A DNA stretch of 64,000 nucleotides from Shewanella benthica (GCA_023284085.1 JAKVHY010000018.1:50752-114751); one strand, 5' to 3'; counted from the stretch's first letter, positions 50,090-58,731 are shown. Made by a program: numbers and translations. Notes: generated by a model from the sequence alone, not told the origin.

Positions 50090-51196
50090 TTAAGTATGTG
50101 AAACTTGAGTTTTGTCTGATGCCAAGTCTGATTCGGTGAGGCTAACACTCTTGATCTGGGCAAATAAAGACAAGCCCACGACGATTTGCAGATCGTCTCT
50201 AGCCCAGGGAGTGATATTTGCCCACAGGTAATTGCCGGCGATGGCTAATTTTATCTGCACATTTTCACCACAGACTGATTCGAACACTTCACAGACCCGT
50301 ACGGGAATGATGTTGCGAATACTGGTCTGTTTGGGGGAGTGGCGACACAGGGAGACATGATTGGCATGGATGCGAACTTTTAGCCTAGTGCCGGGCTCGG
50401 GGGACAGGTTGTTTACCCAGAGGCTGGTGTCGTTACTCAATGCCAAGCGCGTCATAGGATATTTATCATGGGTTTCGGCCACAGTGACATCTAGCAGTGA
50501 ACTCTGCTCTTTAGCATCCAGCCAGGGGCGCATCTGTTCGCTGTCCCACACTTCTTGTAGCGGCCCGTTGGCAATGATCTTCCCCTGGTCGAGTACCAGC
50601 ATATGTTGAGCTAGCTGCAGGATCTCATCCAGGCTATGGCTGACGTAGATAATGGGTAGCTTAAGCTCCTTTGCCAACCTGATTAGATAAGGGATCAGTT
50701 CACGTTTACGGGGCAGATCCAGTGAGGCTAAAGGTTCATCCATCAGCAACATCTTAGGCCGGGTGAGTAGTGCCCTACCTATGGCTACCCTCTGTTTTTC
50801 GCCGCCGGATAGACTGGCAGGGTAACGCTTCAATGTATGCTCCAGACCTAAGAGCTTCACCACGCGGTCGAAGTGGGCCGAATCGGTATCTTTATTGCCA
50901 TAGTTTAGGTTGCCGCGCACACTGTAATGGGGAAACAGTCTGGCATCTTGGAATACATAGCCTATTTGTCGTTTCTCCGGAGGCTTGAGGATGCCGAGCT
51001 CGCCATTAAACAGTACTTCATCGGCTAAAATTATTTCGCCACTGTCCGGGGTCAATAGGCCGCCGATAATATTGATGAGGGAGGTTTTTCCCGCGCCACT
51101 GCGACCGAAGATGGCGGTGATACCTTGCATGGGGAGTCGTATATTCAGATGCAATGCAAGCTCACCCAGTTGTGTATCTATATTGATGGTTAACAT
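50090..51196 (-). CDS. modC: Molybdate ABC transporter ATPase ModC
   Basis: About 368 residues starting MLTINIDTQLGELAL, whose ATG lies 7 bp inside the end of modB (translational coupling); the open frame to 51235 is not needed. Walker A FGRSGAGKTS, Q-loop QDARLFPHYSVRGNLNYG (typical ModC), signature LSGGEKQRVAIGRAL and Walker B LLMDEP, followed by a C-terminal TOBE/molybdate-binding domain (about 290-360). Drives molybdate import with ModB and ModA. Confidence 0.94.
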   Translation of the reverse strand: MLTINIDTQLGELALHLNIRLPMQGITAIFGRSGAGKTSLINIIGGLLTPDSGEIILADEVLFNGELGILKPPEKRQIGYVFQDARLFPHYSVRGNLNYGNKDTDSAHFDRVVKLLGLEHTLKRYPASLSGGEKQRVAIGRALLTRPKMLLMDEPLASLDLPRKRELIPYLIRLAKELKLPIIYVSHSLDEILQLAQHMLVLDQGKIIANGPLQEVWDSEQMRPWLDAKEQSSLLDVTVAETHDKYPMTRLALSNDTSLWVNNLSPEPGTRLKVRIHANHVSLCRHSPKQTSIRNIIPVRVCEVFESVCGENVQIKLAIAGNYLWANITPWARDDLQIVVGLSLFAQIKSVSLTESDLASDKTQVSHT

Positions 51197-51882
51197 GGGG
51201 TCGTGACTCTCTGTTGAGCCTTTCGATTGAGCCATTCGGATGCCATCAGGGATAACAGGGCTATGATGACAGAGATGGCGCAGAGTCTGAATGCCTGAGC
51301 CTCGGCGCCAGGGGTTTCGATAAAGGAATACATGGCTAGGGGAATAGTGCGGGTTTCTCCTGGAATATTCGATACGAAGGTAATGGTCGAGCCAAACTCA
51401 CCTAAGCTTCGGGCGAAGGCTAGCACCATACCTGAGATTATCCCCGGTGTGGCTAATGGCAGAGTAATGGTTATAAATACTCGTAAACGGCTGGCTCCCA
51501 AGGTACGTGCTGCTTGTTCCAAGCGTAGATCTACCTGTTCAAAGCTCTGGCGTATTGCCCGCACCATGAGGGGAAAAGAGACTATGGCGGCTGCGAGGGC
51601 CGCACCTCGCCAGCTGAAGCTGAAGCTTATCCCGAACCAGTCATATAAATGCTCGCCGATAAAGCCTTTGCGACCCATGGACACCAACAAGAGATAACCC
51701 ACTACAACCGGGGGCAGCACCAGCGGCAGGTGGATTAAGCTATCTAGAAGTGCCTTACCAGGAAACTTAAGTCTGGCTAAGATCCAAGCGCAGGCGATAC
51801 CCACTGGCAGGCTAGTTAGCATAGCTACCACGGCCACCTTGAGGCTTAGCATTAATGCCGAGATCTCATACTCTGTCAGCAT
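51190..51882 (-). CDS. modB: Molybdate ABC transporter permease ModB
   Basis: 230 residues with five to six helices. Permease motif ASRLRVFITITLPLATPGIISG (EAA loop) and AFARSLGEFGSTITFVSNIPGETRTIPLAMYSFI in the family position. Overlaps the modC start by 7 bp and follows modA by 50 bp. Confidence 0.94.
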   Translation of the reverse strand: MLTEYEISALMLSLKVAVVAMLTSLPVGIACAWILARLKFPGKALLDSLIHLPLVLPPVVVGYLLLVSMGRKGFIGEHLYDWFGISFSFSWRGAALAAAIVSFPLMVRAIRQSFEQVDLRLEQAARTLGASRLRVFITITLPLATPGIISGMVLAFARSLGEFGSTITFVSNIPGETRTIPLAMYSFIETPGAEAQAFRLCAISVIIALLSLMASEWLNRKAQQRVTTPC

Positions 51883-51932
51883 AATTATTTACTCCCAAAC
51901 TGTCTTTATAAGAGACAGAGTCGCGATGGTGA

Positions 51933-52712
51933 CTATTTAACACCGAAACCATATTGATTAAAGACCGCCTTGGCATCGTCGGTCTGCAGATAGCGATAGA
52001 AGGCGACGGCTGCAGCGCTAGGGCGCTTATTGACTAAAACTAATGGATATTCAATCGGTTTGTGACTCTCGGGGGAGAAGGTGGCGATGGCTGATACCTT
52101 ATCTGAGAGTTTGGCATCGGTGGCGTAGACGATCCCTAATGGTGCTTCGGCGTGTTCAACCAGAGCGAGTGCGGCGCGAACACTGTTGGCACGAGCCAAT
52201 TGTGGCTCGGCCTGCTGCCATAAGCCTAGATGGTTCAGGGCTTGTTTAGCATAGAGTCCGGCGGGAACATGATCCGGATCGCCCACGGCCAGCCTTCCTC
52301 CTGCCAGACTCGCACCTATGTCCCACTCATTGTTTAAGGTGATCTTGGGTGTGGTAGCTTTTGGGGCAATCAAGACTAAGCTATTGCTTAGCAAGGTGAC
52401 CTTGGAGTCAGACTTAACAAGATGATTATCGACGAGGTAATCCATCCACTTTTGATTTGCCGACAGATAAACGTGAGCCGGGGCACCCTGAGCTATCTGG
52501 CGTGCCAGTGTCGATGATGAGGCGAAAGAGAACAGGGTTTTGGTTTGATGGGTTTTGTCGTAGTTAACACCAATCTCTGTCATGGCATTGGTGAGCGATG
52601 CTGCGGCGAATACCACCACCTTGTCAGTGGCTAAAGCCGGTAGGCTAACGGCTAGAAGTAACAGGCCTGTATATGCAGGTTTTAAAAAAGACCAAGTTTG
52701 CTTAGATTTCAT
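51933..52712 (-). CDS. modA: Periplasmic molybdate-binding protein ModA
   Basis: 259 residues with a signal peptide (cleaved after ALA, about residue 28). Shows VFAAASLTNAMTEIG and FSFASSSTLARQIAQGAPAHVYLSANQKWMDYL, which supply the oxyanion-binding Ser residues, plus VGDPDHVPAGLYAKQAL. First gene of modABC. Two ModE-type sites lie just upstream, so it should be repressed by molybdate-loaded ModE. Confidence 0.94.
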   Translation of the reverse strand: MKSKQTWSFLKPAYTGLLLLAVSLPALATDKVVVFAAASLTNAMTEIGVNYDKTHQTKTLFSFASSSTLARQIAQGAPAHVYLSANQKWMDYLVDNHLVKSDSKVTLLSNSLVLIAPKATTPKITLNNEWDIGASLAGGRLAVGDPDHVPAGLYAKQALNHLGLWQQAEPQLARANSVRAALALVEHAEAPLGIVYATDAKLSDKVSAIATFSPESHKPIEYPLVLVNKRPSAAAVAFYRYLQTDDAKAVFNQYGFGVK

Positions 52713-52733
52713 TAAACACTCCTAAATACTGAA

Positions 52734-52760
52734 TTCGATATATAGGCTGTTATACATCGA
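52734..52760 (-). promoter_or_regulatory. ModE operator 1
   Basis: TTCGATATATA-N6-TATACATCGA fits the ModE consensus (ATCGNTATATA-N6-TATATAACGAT) and begins 21 bp upstream of the modA start codon. Confidence 0.8.
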
Positions 52761-52761
52761 T

Positions 52762-52789
52762 ATCGATATATACCAACCTATACATCGAT
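52762..52789 (-). promoter_or_regulatory. ModE operator 2
   Basis: ATCGATATATA-N6-TATACATCGAT, a second near-consensus ModE site directly abutting the first, centred 27-28 bp away. Placed between divergent modA and modE. Confidence 0.82.
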
Positions 52790-52882
52790 AGGCAAGAAAT
52801 CTTATTTTGAGCCGTGACCTGAGTAGTTTTTTGTTAATGAATAAGTGATAATTGATCGATTCTACTCTCGTGATGATGAACG

Positions 52883-53668
52883 ATGGATTTAAAAGCTCAG
52901 CTCACACTCTCAATTGCCGATAAGGTGATTGCTAACCCTAGAAGGATCGCGCTACTCAGGCAGATCCAAGCCGCGGGATCCATTAGCCAAGGAGCCAAAC
53001 TTGCCGGCTTCAGTTATAAGGCCGCATGGGATGCCGTCAAGGAGATGAATTCTCGTCTGGATCATGCCGTGGTGATCAGCGAGAAGGGAGGCAAGGGCGG
53101 TGGCGGAGCTAGATTAACCGAATTTGGTGAGCGCTTGATGCAGGTGTATGCCCTTACCGACGAGATGCAAGACATGGTGCTGCGGGCACTGTGGGATCAA
53201 GACGTTCCTATGCAGAGCCTGTTAGATGTGATGGCTCATTTTTCATTGAAGACCAGTGCCCGTAATCAAATATCGGCCAAGATAGTGGCTATCTATCCCC
53301 AAGGACTCAATGAGCGGATCATGGTGGAGACGGCGGCAGGCAATAAAATTCTTGTTATGGTCACACAGGTCAGCAGACGTAAACTAGGCCTCGAACTGCA
53401 TAAATCTGTGTTGCTGCTGATAAAAGCACCATTAGTCTCTCTTTTGTGTGAAAAGCAGCAAGACAGTGACCAGAATCAGTTATCGGGTACTGTTACCGAG
53501 ATCAAGGCTAACGGGGACTCGGTCGAGGTCACTCTTGATATAGGTGGCGGGGATATACTCTATGCTTCCATAAGTAGACTCTTGGCCGATGAATTAGAAC
53601 TCGCCATGGGCAAGGCGTATTACGGTGTCTTTAAACCTGTGCAGGCTATCATTGCCAGTATGGGGTAA
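52883..53668 (+). CDS. modE: Molybdate-responsive regulator ModE
   Basis: 261 residues: N-terminal winged helix (RIALLRQIQAAGSISQGAKLAGFSYKAAWDAVKEMN) and a C-terminal pair of molybdopterin-binding (Mop/TOBE) domains with SARNQISAKIVAIYPQGLNERIMVET and the second copy NQLSGTVTEIKANGDSVEVTLDIGGG. Represses modABC when molybdate is bound. Divergent from modA with two operators in between. Confidence 0.94.
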   Translation: MDLKAQLTLSIADKVIANPRRIALLRQIQAAGSISQGAKLAGFSYKAAWDAVKEMNSRLDHAVVISEKGGKGGGGARLTEFGERLMQVYALTDEMQDMVLRALWDQDVPMQSLLDVMAHFSLKTSARNQISAKIVAIYPQGLNERIMVETAAGNKILVMVTQVSRRKLGLELHKSVLLLIKAPLVSLLCEKQQDSDQNQLSGTVTEIKANGDSVEVTLDIGGGDILYASISRLLADELELAMGKAYYGVFKPVQAIIASMG

Positions 53669-53721
53669 ATGTAAGACAGGCAAAGATTCAATATCAGTAT
53701 TTGACGGATAATAGATAGCAA

Positions 53722-53865
53722 ATGAAAGCATTATTAATCACTCGTAAAGGCTGGCAGGCTCTGGACAAGGAGCTCAAGTATCTTTGGAAAGAATATCGTC
53801 CAGAGATCACCAAGAAGGTGCAGGAAGCTGCGGCTCAAGGGGATAGATCCGAGAATGCGGATTGA
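53722..53865 (+). pseudogene. greB: Truncated greB (5' 47 codons)
   Basis: Encodes MKALLITRKGWQALDKELKY... ending GDRSENAD and an immediate TGA. This matches the first 47 residues of transcript cleavage factor GreB (about 160 residues), including the N-terminal coiled-coil start, and breaks exactly before the conserved Y-Q-Y-x-K-K segment. The rest is not found in the window. In E. coli greB lies beside ompR, as here. The break marks the left edge of foreign DNA. Confidence 0.88.
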
Positions 53866-53944
53866 ACCCTTAGTACCATGCTTTAAATACTAATCTAATT
53901 TAATCATTGTTTATTATCGGATTTAAAATAGTACAGGTACTTTT

Positions 53945-54211
53945 ATGTATACTATTTTAAATCTATCGTCATTAACTACCAGCTCTAATATGGGGTCTAC
54001 ATCCTCCCACCAAATCAAACCAAACTGGCTGGCAGCTATGCTATGTCCATGTGGTTCAACGCTTCATATGAACCTACTATCCACCCATAAACCATGCTGG
54101 AAGATTGATGTCGCTTGTGATTCTACGGTGAGTTTTCACCCATCACTTTGGAAGCAAACTGAATGTAAAATTCACTTTTTTCTCAAACAAGGACAAGTTA
54201 AGTGGGTGTAG
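53945..54211 (+). CDS. DUF6527 (BubE-like) family protein
   Basis: 88 residues. The pattern CPCGSTLHMNLLSTHKPCW, a TVSFHPSLW segment and the C-terminal CKIHFFLKQGQVKW is the signature order of DUF6527 (C-P-C-G, L-x-L-L, H/S-P-S-(I/L)-W, H-F-(F/W)-(I/L)-x-x-G-x-V-x-W). Members occur in bacterial ubiquitin-like (Bub) operons, where the protein is reported as a Ubl-processing peptidase. No E1, E2 or Ubl gene is beside it here. The start at 53945 (AGGT upstream) is tentative. First gene inside the island. Confidence 0.65.
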   Translation: MYTILNLSSLTTSSNMGSTSSHQIKPNWLAAMLCPCGSTLHMNLLSTHKPCWKIDVACDSTVSFHPSLWKQTECKIHFFLKQGQVKWV

Positions 54212-54520
54212 AGATAATTGGATATTATGTTGATTGTATGGGCTGTAACAGATTCGGCGTAACTGTCTAATTAATATCAAATGTAAATAAAATATGTACT
54301 AAGCTTCCCCTTTTCCGTAGTGCTTAAACCTACACAAGCCAATAGTGTGTTGATACCTCTTGTGTTTTTATTTTGAGCAAAATGATACCTCGAGACTATA
54401 ATTATTCTTGAAGTATTAAAAGCGTAGTGATAAGTTGTTTTTTACACAATTGACACTTGCAGCTTTTGTCGATTCGTATATCATACGCGCGATTAAATGG
54501 ATCCTTGGGGGGCGTAGACA
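54212..54520. other. AT-rich intergenic region upstream of the deaminase unit
   Basis: About 310 bp without an ORF. TTGACA at 54450-54455 with AT-rich sequence (GTATATCAT) about 17-20 bp downstream is a possible promoter for the downstream small ORF/RNA and deaminase gene. Confidence 0.35.
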
Positions 54521-54694
54521 GTGAGCGATTTACATAGGTTTCAGACCAAAAATACGGACTTAGTTATTAAAAAAACACATCAAAAGTCTAGTGCCAACGT
54601 TCTCAAATTTACATCTCGAGCTTCAATTAATGAACGAAAAAGAGAGCTTGCTTTACAGTCAATTAGTGAAAAAGTAGATAAATTCTATTGGTAA
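54521..54694 (+). CDS. Short ORF or regulatory RNA region upstream of the dCTP deaminase (AvcI-like position)
   Basis: A GTG-initiated 57-codon frame (ribosome-site-like GGGGGG upstream) encoding a basic, unrecognised peptide (starts VSDLHRFQTKNTDLVIKK, ends DKFYW). It ends 51 bp before the deaminase ORF. In AvcID systems the deaminase gene is preceded by avcI, which acts as an inhibitory RNA rather than a protein. This segment may be the equivalent RNA, and the frame may not be translated. Confidence 0.45.
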   Translation: MSDLHRFQTKNTDLVIKKTHQKSSANVLKFTSRASINERKRELALQSISEKVDKFYW

Positions 54695-54745
54695 TCCAAC
54701 TAGTTAAGAGATAACATCACCAGTCATATTTAAAGGGGATTTTAT

Positions 54746-56284
54746 ATGACTGGCAATACGGCAAAAAAATTAGTACAACGAGCCTCTACATCTTCTCAAG
54801 ACTCATCTAATTCAATAAAAATTATTTCTGGACGCCAATCAAAAGAGTTAGTTGTATCTTTTTGTGGTGCTATAGGTGCTGGAATTCGAGCTATCAAACA
54901 TGTTGCAAAACAAGAGTTTGAAGAACTTGGGTATGAAACTGTAGATATTAGAGTTAGTGAGCTAATGAAACGATTTCCTGAGCATAAATCCATATCAGAG
55001 GCCAACTCCGGTTCCCCATCATTTAACCGTTACAAAAAACTGCAGGATCTAGGTGATATAGTACGGGAAAATTATTCTCTCCAAATATTAGCAGAAGCTG
55101 CTATTACTGAAATTGGAGTAATAAAAGAGAACGTATTAAAGGATACTGGAAGTCAAGAAGCTGTAGATAAAAGAAAAGTTGTATATTTTATTGATCAATT
55201 AAAAAATCCAGCTGAAGTTGAGTTGTTTAGATTAATTTATCAGAGTAATTTTTACTTAATTGGTGTCATACGATCTGAAGAAGAAAGAAAGAAAAATCTC
55301 CGAGAAGAAAGTATGGAATTAGCAGAAGTCGATACCTTAATTCATAGGGACCGTAAGTCTGCGGAAAAGTTTGGTCAACAAACTGAAAAAACAATTCTTG
55401 ATTCAGATATTTTTATTCGTAATAGTCATGGTCATTTGACGCATTTAAAATCATCACTCAACCGCTTTATAAGTTTAATACATGGGATTAACGGAATAAC
55501 ACCTACTAAGCACGAAAGGGGGATGTTTTCAGCTTTTTCTGCATCCTTACAATCAGCCTGTTTATCAAGACAGGTCGGTGCAGCTATTGTGGATGATAAT
55601 GGAAATACTATAGCTGTCGGTAGAAATGACGTACCGAAGGCTTTGGGAGGGTTATATAATTCAGAAGATGGAGATAAGGATTATAGATGTATTAATAAGG
55701 GTGGTAAGTGCTATAACGATAGCTATAAATTTAAAATAAAAGACAAAATTGAAAGTTTATTAAAAAATCAATTAGTACCTAACTCTAGTAAAATTGCTGA
55801 AAAAATTTATAATGAATCTGGTATATCTTCTTTACTTGAATTCTCTCGTTCAATTCATGCAGAAATGGATGCTATAACTTCTATTTCACGTCAAGGGAAT
55901 GCATCAACAAAAGGCACTACTCTTTATACAACGACTTACCCTTGCCATAACTGTGCAAGACATATAGTGGCAGCGGGAATTGTGAAAACGATTTATATTG
56001 AGCCATATGAAAAGAGCTTAGCATTAGATTTGCATGATGATGCGATTACGAATTTATCAGATCAAAACAAAGTGATGTTTGAGCCTTTTGAAGGGATATC
56101 ACCTCGTCGTTATGTTAAATTCTTTTTTCCTTCAGCAGATAGAAAAGATGATGATGGGAAGGCTGTTAAGGTAACAACTAAATATAAAAACCATGTGGAT
56201 ATTCAACTTTTAGATAGTTATTCAAAATATGAACAAAAGATATCTACCGATTTTAATAAAAAACTGTCACCTGCTAACGATTAA
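54746..56284 (+). CDS. Anti-phage dCTP/dCMP deaminase (AvcD-like)
   Basis: 512 residues. The N-terminal half (about 30-250) resembles the P-loop nucleotide-kinase-like domain of AvcD; its glycine loop GAIGAG (41-46) lacks the usual Lys-Ser/Thr. The C-terminal half is a cytidine-deaminase fold with the zinc site HAE (371-373) and PCHNC (399-403). Such proteins deplete dCTP/dCMP during phage infection. RBS AAGGGGA precedes the ATG. It lies in an island and is preceded by a short ORF, as in AvcID. Family recognition is by domain order and motifs. Confidence 0.82.
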   Translation: MTGNTAKKLVQRASTSSQDSSNSIKIISGRQSKELVVSFCGAIGAGIRAIKHVAKQEFEELGYETVDIRVSELMKRFPEHKSISEANSGSPSFNRYKKLQDLGDIVRENYSLQILAEAAITEIGVIKENVLKDTGSQEAVDKRKVVYFIDQLKNPAEVELFRLIYQSNFYLIGVIRSEEERKKNLREESMELAEVDTLIHRDRKSAEKFGQQTEKTILDSDIFIRNSHGHLTHLKSSLNRFISLIHGINGITPTKHERGMFSAFSASLQSACLSRQVGAAIVDDNGNTIAVGRNDVPKALGGLYNSEDGDKDYRCINKGGKCYNDSYKFKIKDKIESLLKNQLVPNSSKIAEKIYNESGISSLLEFSRSIHAEMDAITSISRQGNASTKGTTLYTTTYPCHNCARHIVAAGIVKTIYIEPYEKSLALDLHDDAITNLSDQNKVMFEPFEGISPRRYVKFFFPSADRKDDDGKAVKVTTKYKNHVDIQLLDSYSKYEQKISTDFNKKLSPAND

Positions 56285-56335
56285 TTTAATTTTTAAGAAC
56301 CTCTGATTTGAGGTTTTTTTATTTTAATTGAGAGT

Positions 56336-57745
56336 TTAAAATGGTGAATTAAAAGTTGATATAACTCTTTCTCTAAAGCCACCTAAAATCTCAAAAGATG
56401 GCGACTTCGCCCAAGTGAGGTCTTGATTGTTAGGTGGTGCTAAAATGGGGATGTGTGATTCATTTATGTGTGGTGTACTAAACCTCACTTTATGCTCATC
56501 TTGAGATGGGAAACTAGTTCTGATTATTTCGCTTTTCCCCTGCTCAACAGAGACAGTAGCAGTTTCAGGTTCCCTGAATATAACTGGCACATCAGGTATC
56601 TCCTCAGCTATGCGATTTGCAAACTCGACAAGCTTTGGTGCTGCGAAGGTATATAGCCATGCCTCTTGGTTCATAGCCCTGTTCACCCGTAAGATTCTAC
56701 CTAACACTTGTCTAAAATAGAGTTCGGTCTTAACTCTGCTAAGGTGGCAACAAACTTGTAAGCGTGGGATATCTGTACCTTCGCTTATCATGCCTACGCT
56801 AACAACCCAGTTCGTTGTACTGTTCCTAAATTCGTTGATTTTATGCGAAGGCATATCTTCTTTATAGGTAATTATTTCGGCGGTTTGCTCATAGTCATTT
56901 CTGAGAATAGTCAGAATATATGCAGCGTGCTCTATCGATGATGCGACGATAAGCCCTGCAGCATTAGGGTTGTGCTGCCTAATGTCGTTGAGTTTATTTG
57001 TCGCTAACGTTAAGGCATGCCGAATGGCTACATCATTTTTGATGATCGACTGATAAGAGACTGATGAACCTTTGAATAGATCATCTAGGCAATTGAACGT
57101 CGTTATTTCATTTTCTTCGTCAGTAACCGAAATCCTTTCATTATCAATCAATACTATCTTAGGGCTACGGCATACACCGTCGGCAACAGCTTTCTTCAAA
57201 CCATAAATATAATCGCACTGTATTTGATTATCAGGGTCTGTGTAGCGAGACAAGGCAATTGGCGCTTGATCTGAACGCCAGGGAGTGCCGGTTAACGCTA
57301 AAGTGTATTCTGCCTGGCTTTGAATATTTAACAGAATCTCTTCTCCCCAGGCATTTGCATCCTCAAGAGTGCTTCCTGCACAGTGGTGGATCTCGTCAAA
57401 TACCACCAGTACCCTATTTCGTTTTAACAGTTGCCAGAAGTCCTCTTTGAAAGACAACATGCTCTGGTAAGTATAAGAACAGCCAACAGCACCAATAACG
57501 CCATCGAAACGGCACTTAAGACGTTTTGAGAAGGTGAGTTTGATCCCTTGGGATATATTTATCGAAGGTGAAAAGCAAAGTACAAAATCGATAAGGTCTT
57601 GATCAAGTAGTTGAGCAGCGACTTCTGAAGCCATAACCGTCTTTCCAGCTCCTGGAGTTGCCAAACAAAGGAAGTGCTTCTGTTTGGCACTAAAGTGCTC
57701 TAGAGCGCGATTGACGCACTCTGATTGCCATTGTCTTAGATGCAT
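56336..57745 (-). CDS. SF2 DEAD/DEAH-box helicase
   Basis: 469 residues. Motif I ATPGAGKT (29-36), motif II DEIH (117-120), motif III-like LTGTPW (151-156) and motif VI QVLGRILR (346-353) show a complete SSL2/ResIII-type helicase core, followed by a C-terminal tail of about 100 residues without known domain. No nuclease or methylase domain is fused. Starts 5 bp after the winged-helix gene on the same strand, so they form an operon. Role unknown; probably DNA translocation in defence or element maintenance. Confidence 0.82.
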   Translation of the reverse strand: MHLRQWQSECVNRALEHFSAKQKHFLCLATPGAGKTVMASEVAAQLLDQDLIDFVLCFSPSINISQGIKLTFSKRLKCRFDGVIGAVGCSYTYQSMLSFKEDFWQLLKRNRVLVVFDEIHHCAGSTLEDANAWGEEILLNIQSQAEYTLALTGTPWRSDQAPIALSRYTDPDNQIQCDYIYGLKKAVADGVCRSPKIVLIDNERISVTDEENEITTFNCLDDLFKGSSVSYQSIIKNDVAIRHALTLATNKLNDIRQHNPNAAGLIVASSIEHAAYILTILRNDYEQTAEIITYKEDMPSHKINEFRNSTTNWVVSVGMISEGTDIPRLQVCCHLSRVKTELYFRQVLGRILRVNRAMNQEAWLYTFAAPKLVEFANRIAEEIPDVPVIFREPETATVSVEQGKSEIIRTSFPSQDEHKVRFSTPHINESHIPILAPPNNQDLTWAKSPSFEILGGFRERVISTFNSPF

Positions 57746-57750
57746 AATGG

Positions 57751-58290
57751 TTACTTTTGCTGATGAGCGAGAACAGACTTAATCGCTTTGATTTGGCCAA
57801 GTAGTTTTGAGCTGTTTTCACGAGCCTGTAAATACTGGAATTCTAGGTGTACCTTCATCTCAGGGAAGGATTGATACAGGCGCATATACTCTTCTGATTC
57901 GCCAATGCTAGTGAGTAAATCGACTTCAGATTCCTTAAGGCGATCTTCAAGCTGCTGGACTGCAATGTTAGTGTCTACTGAAGCTGCTATGGGTTGGTTC
58001 ACAGTGCCTGCTGTTCTACTTTGCACGATGAAGTTAGCTTTAAAAAAGAGCTCTGACTTTTGGTATATAACCCTTTTAGAATTTTTAGTCCCTTTCTTCA
58101 GCAGTAATCCTTTCTTAACCAGTCTGAGGATTTGCCTGTAAACATACTTACGAGCCTCAACGAGATCTTGGACTACTGAAGAGTTTGCTAGGTATGCATC
58201 ACGAAGCTGTGTCACATGGAAATTGTCAAAGTGCTCATCCTGGAGAATAGTATTTAGTTGAGCATTAATTTTGATGGATATTTTTGACAT
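57751..58290 (-). CDS. Winged-helix-like protein with C-terminal coiled coil
   Basis: 179 residues. The first half (about 18-75, FHVTQLRDAYLANSSVVQDLVEARKYVYRQILRLVKKGLLLKKG) looks like a winged helix-turn-helix. The second half (110-179, QQLEDRLKESEVDLL, FQYLQAREN) is helical and probably coiled-coil. No family recognised. Located immediately before the helicase gene and divergent from an XRE regulator, so it is likely the helicase's DNA-recognising partner. Confidence 0.6.
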   Translation of the reverse strand: MSKISIKINAQLNTILQDEHFDNFHVTQLRDAYLANSSVVQDLVEARKYVYRQILRLVKKGLLLKKGTKNSKRVIYQKSELFFKANFIVQSRTAGTVNQPIAASVDTNIAVQQLEDRLKESEVDLLTSIGESEEYMRLYQSFPEMKVHLEFQYLQARENSSKLLGQIKAIKSVLAHQQK

Positions 58291-58355
58291 TACTTTCTCG
58301 CAAGAGGCTCTTTATCTCTAGCTCACAGGGCCAGAAGAACTTCACATTAATAATG

Positions 58356-58369
58356 CGGATTATAATCCG
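58356..58369. promoter_or_regulatory. Palindromic operator overlapping divergent -10 boxes
   Basis: CGGATTATAATCCG is a perfect 14-bp palindrome between the divergent winged-helix and XRE genes. It contains TATAAT on both strands; on the minus strand a TTGCGG lies 17 bp upstream as a -35. Binding of the XRE protein here would shut both directions. Confidence 0.65.
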
Positions 58370-58421
58370 TGGCTTTGTAAGCCGCAACTTTGGATAGTCT
58401 TTCTCTTTAACGAGATGAAAA

Positions 58422-58628
58422 ATGAAAGACTTAGCTGTCCAGTTTGGTTCGAAATTACGAGATAAACGCAAGGCCCTCGGAATTTCTCAGGATAAATTGG
58501 CATTATTGGCAGAGATTGATCGTAGTTATGCAGGACGAATTGAGCGCGGAGAAGTCAATATTACCCTCGAAAAAGCATATCAATTAGCAGAGGTTCTGGA
58601 GTGTGATGTTAGGGAACTGCTGCCTTAA
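58422..58628 (+). CDS. XRE-family repressor (controller-type)
   Basis: 68 residues made up almost entirely of a Cro/C1 helix-turn-helix (LRDKRKALGISQDKLALLAEIDRSYAGRIERGEVNITLEKAYQLAEVLE). The size and sequence are like controller proteins of restriction-modification systems. Its start lies 53 bp from the palindromic operator, so autoregulation is likely together with control of the divergent helicase operon. Confidence 0.85.
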   Translation: MKDLAVQFGSKLRDKRKALGISQDKLALLAEIDRSYAGRIERGEVNITLEKAYQLAEVLECDVRELLP

Positions 58629-58731
58629 CTTATATCGATGCATTGCCTAACAGTTTATATGCTAGATGGTGTTGAACTACGAACAACAGGCGAGATTGAG
58701 AGAGCTTGGCAACTGCTAGTGTTCTCGCTGC

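Noticed and set aside
53855..58361. Direct repeat AATGCGGATT at the greB break and in the XRE operator region, as possible att sites
   Set aside because: The second copy is explained by the palindromic operator; ten bases can recur by chance and no integrase is linked.
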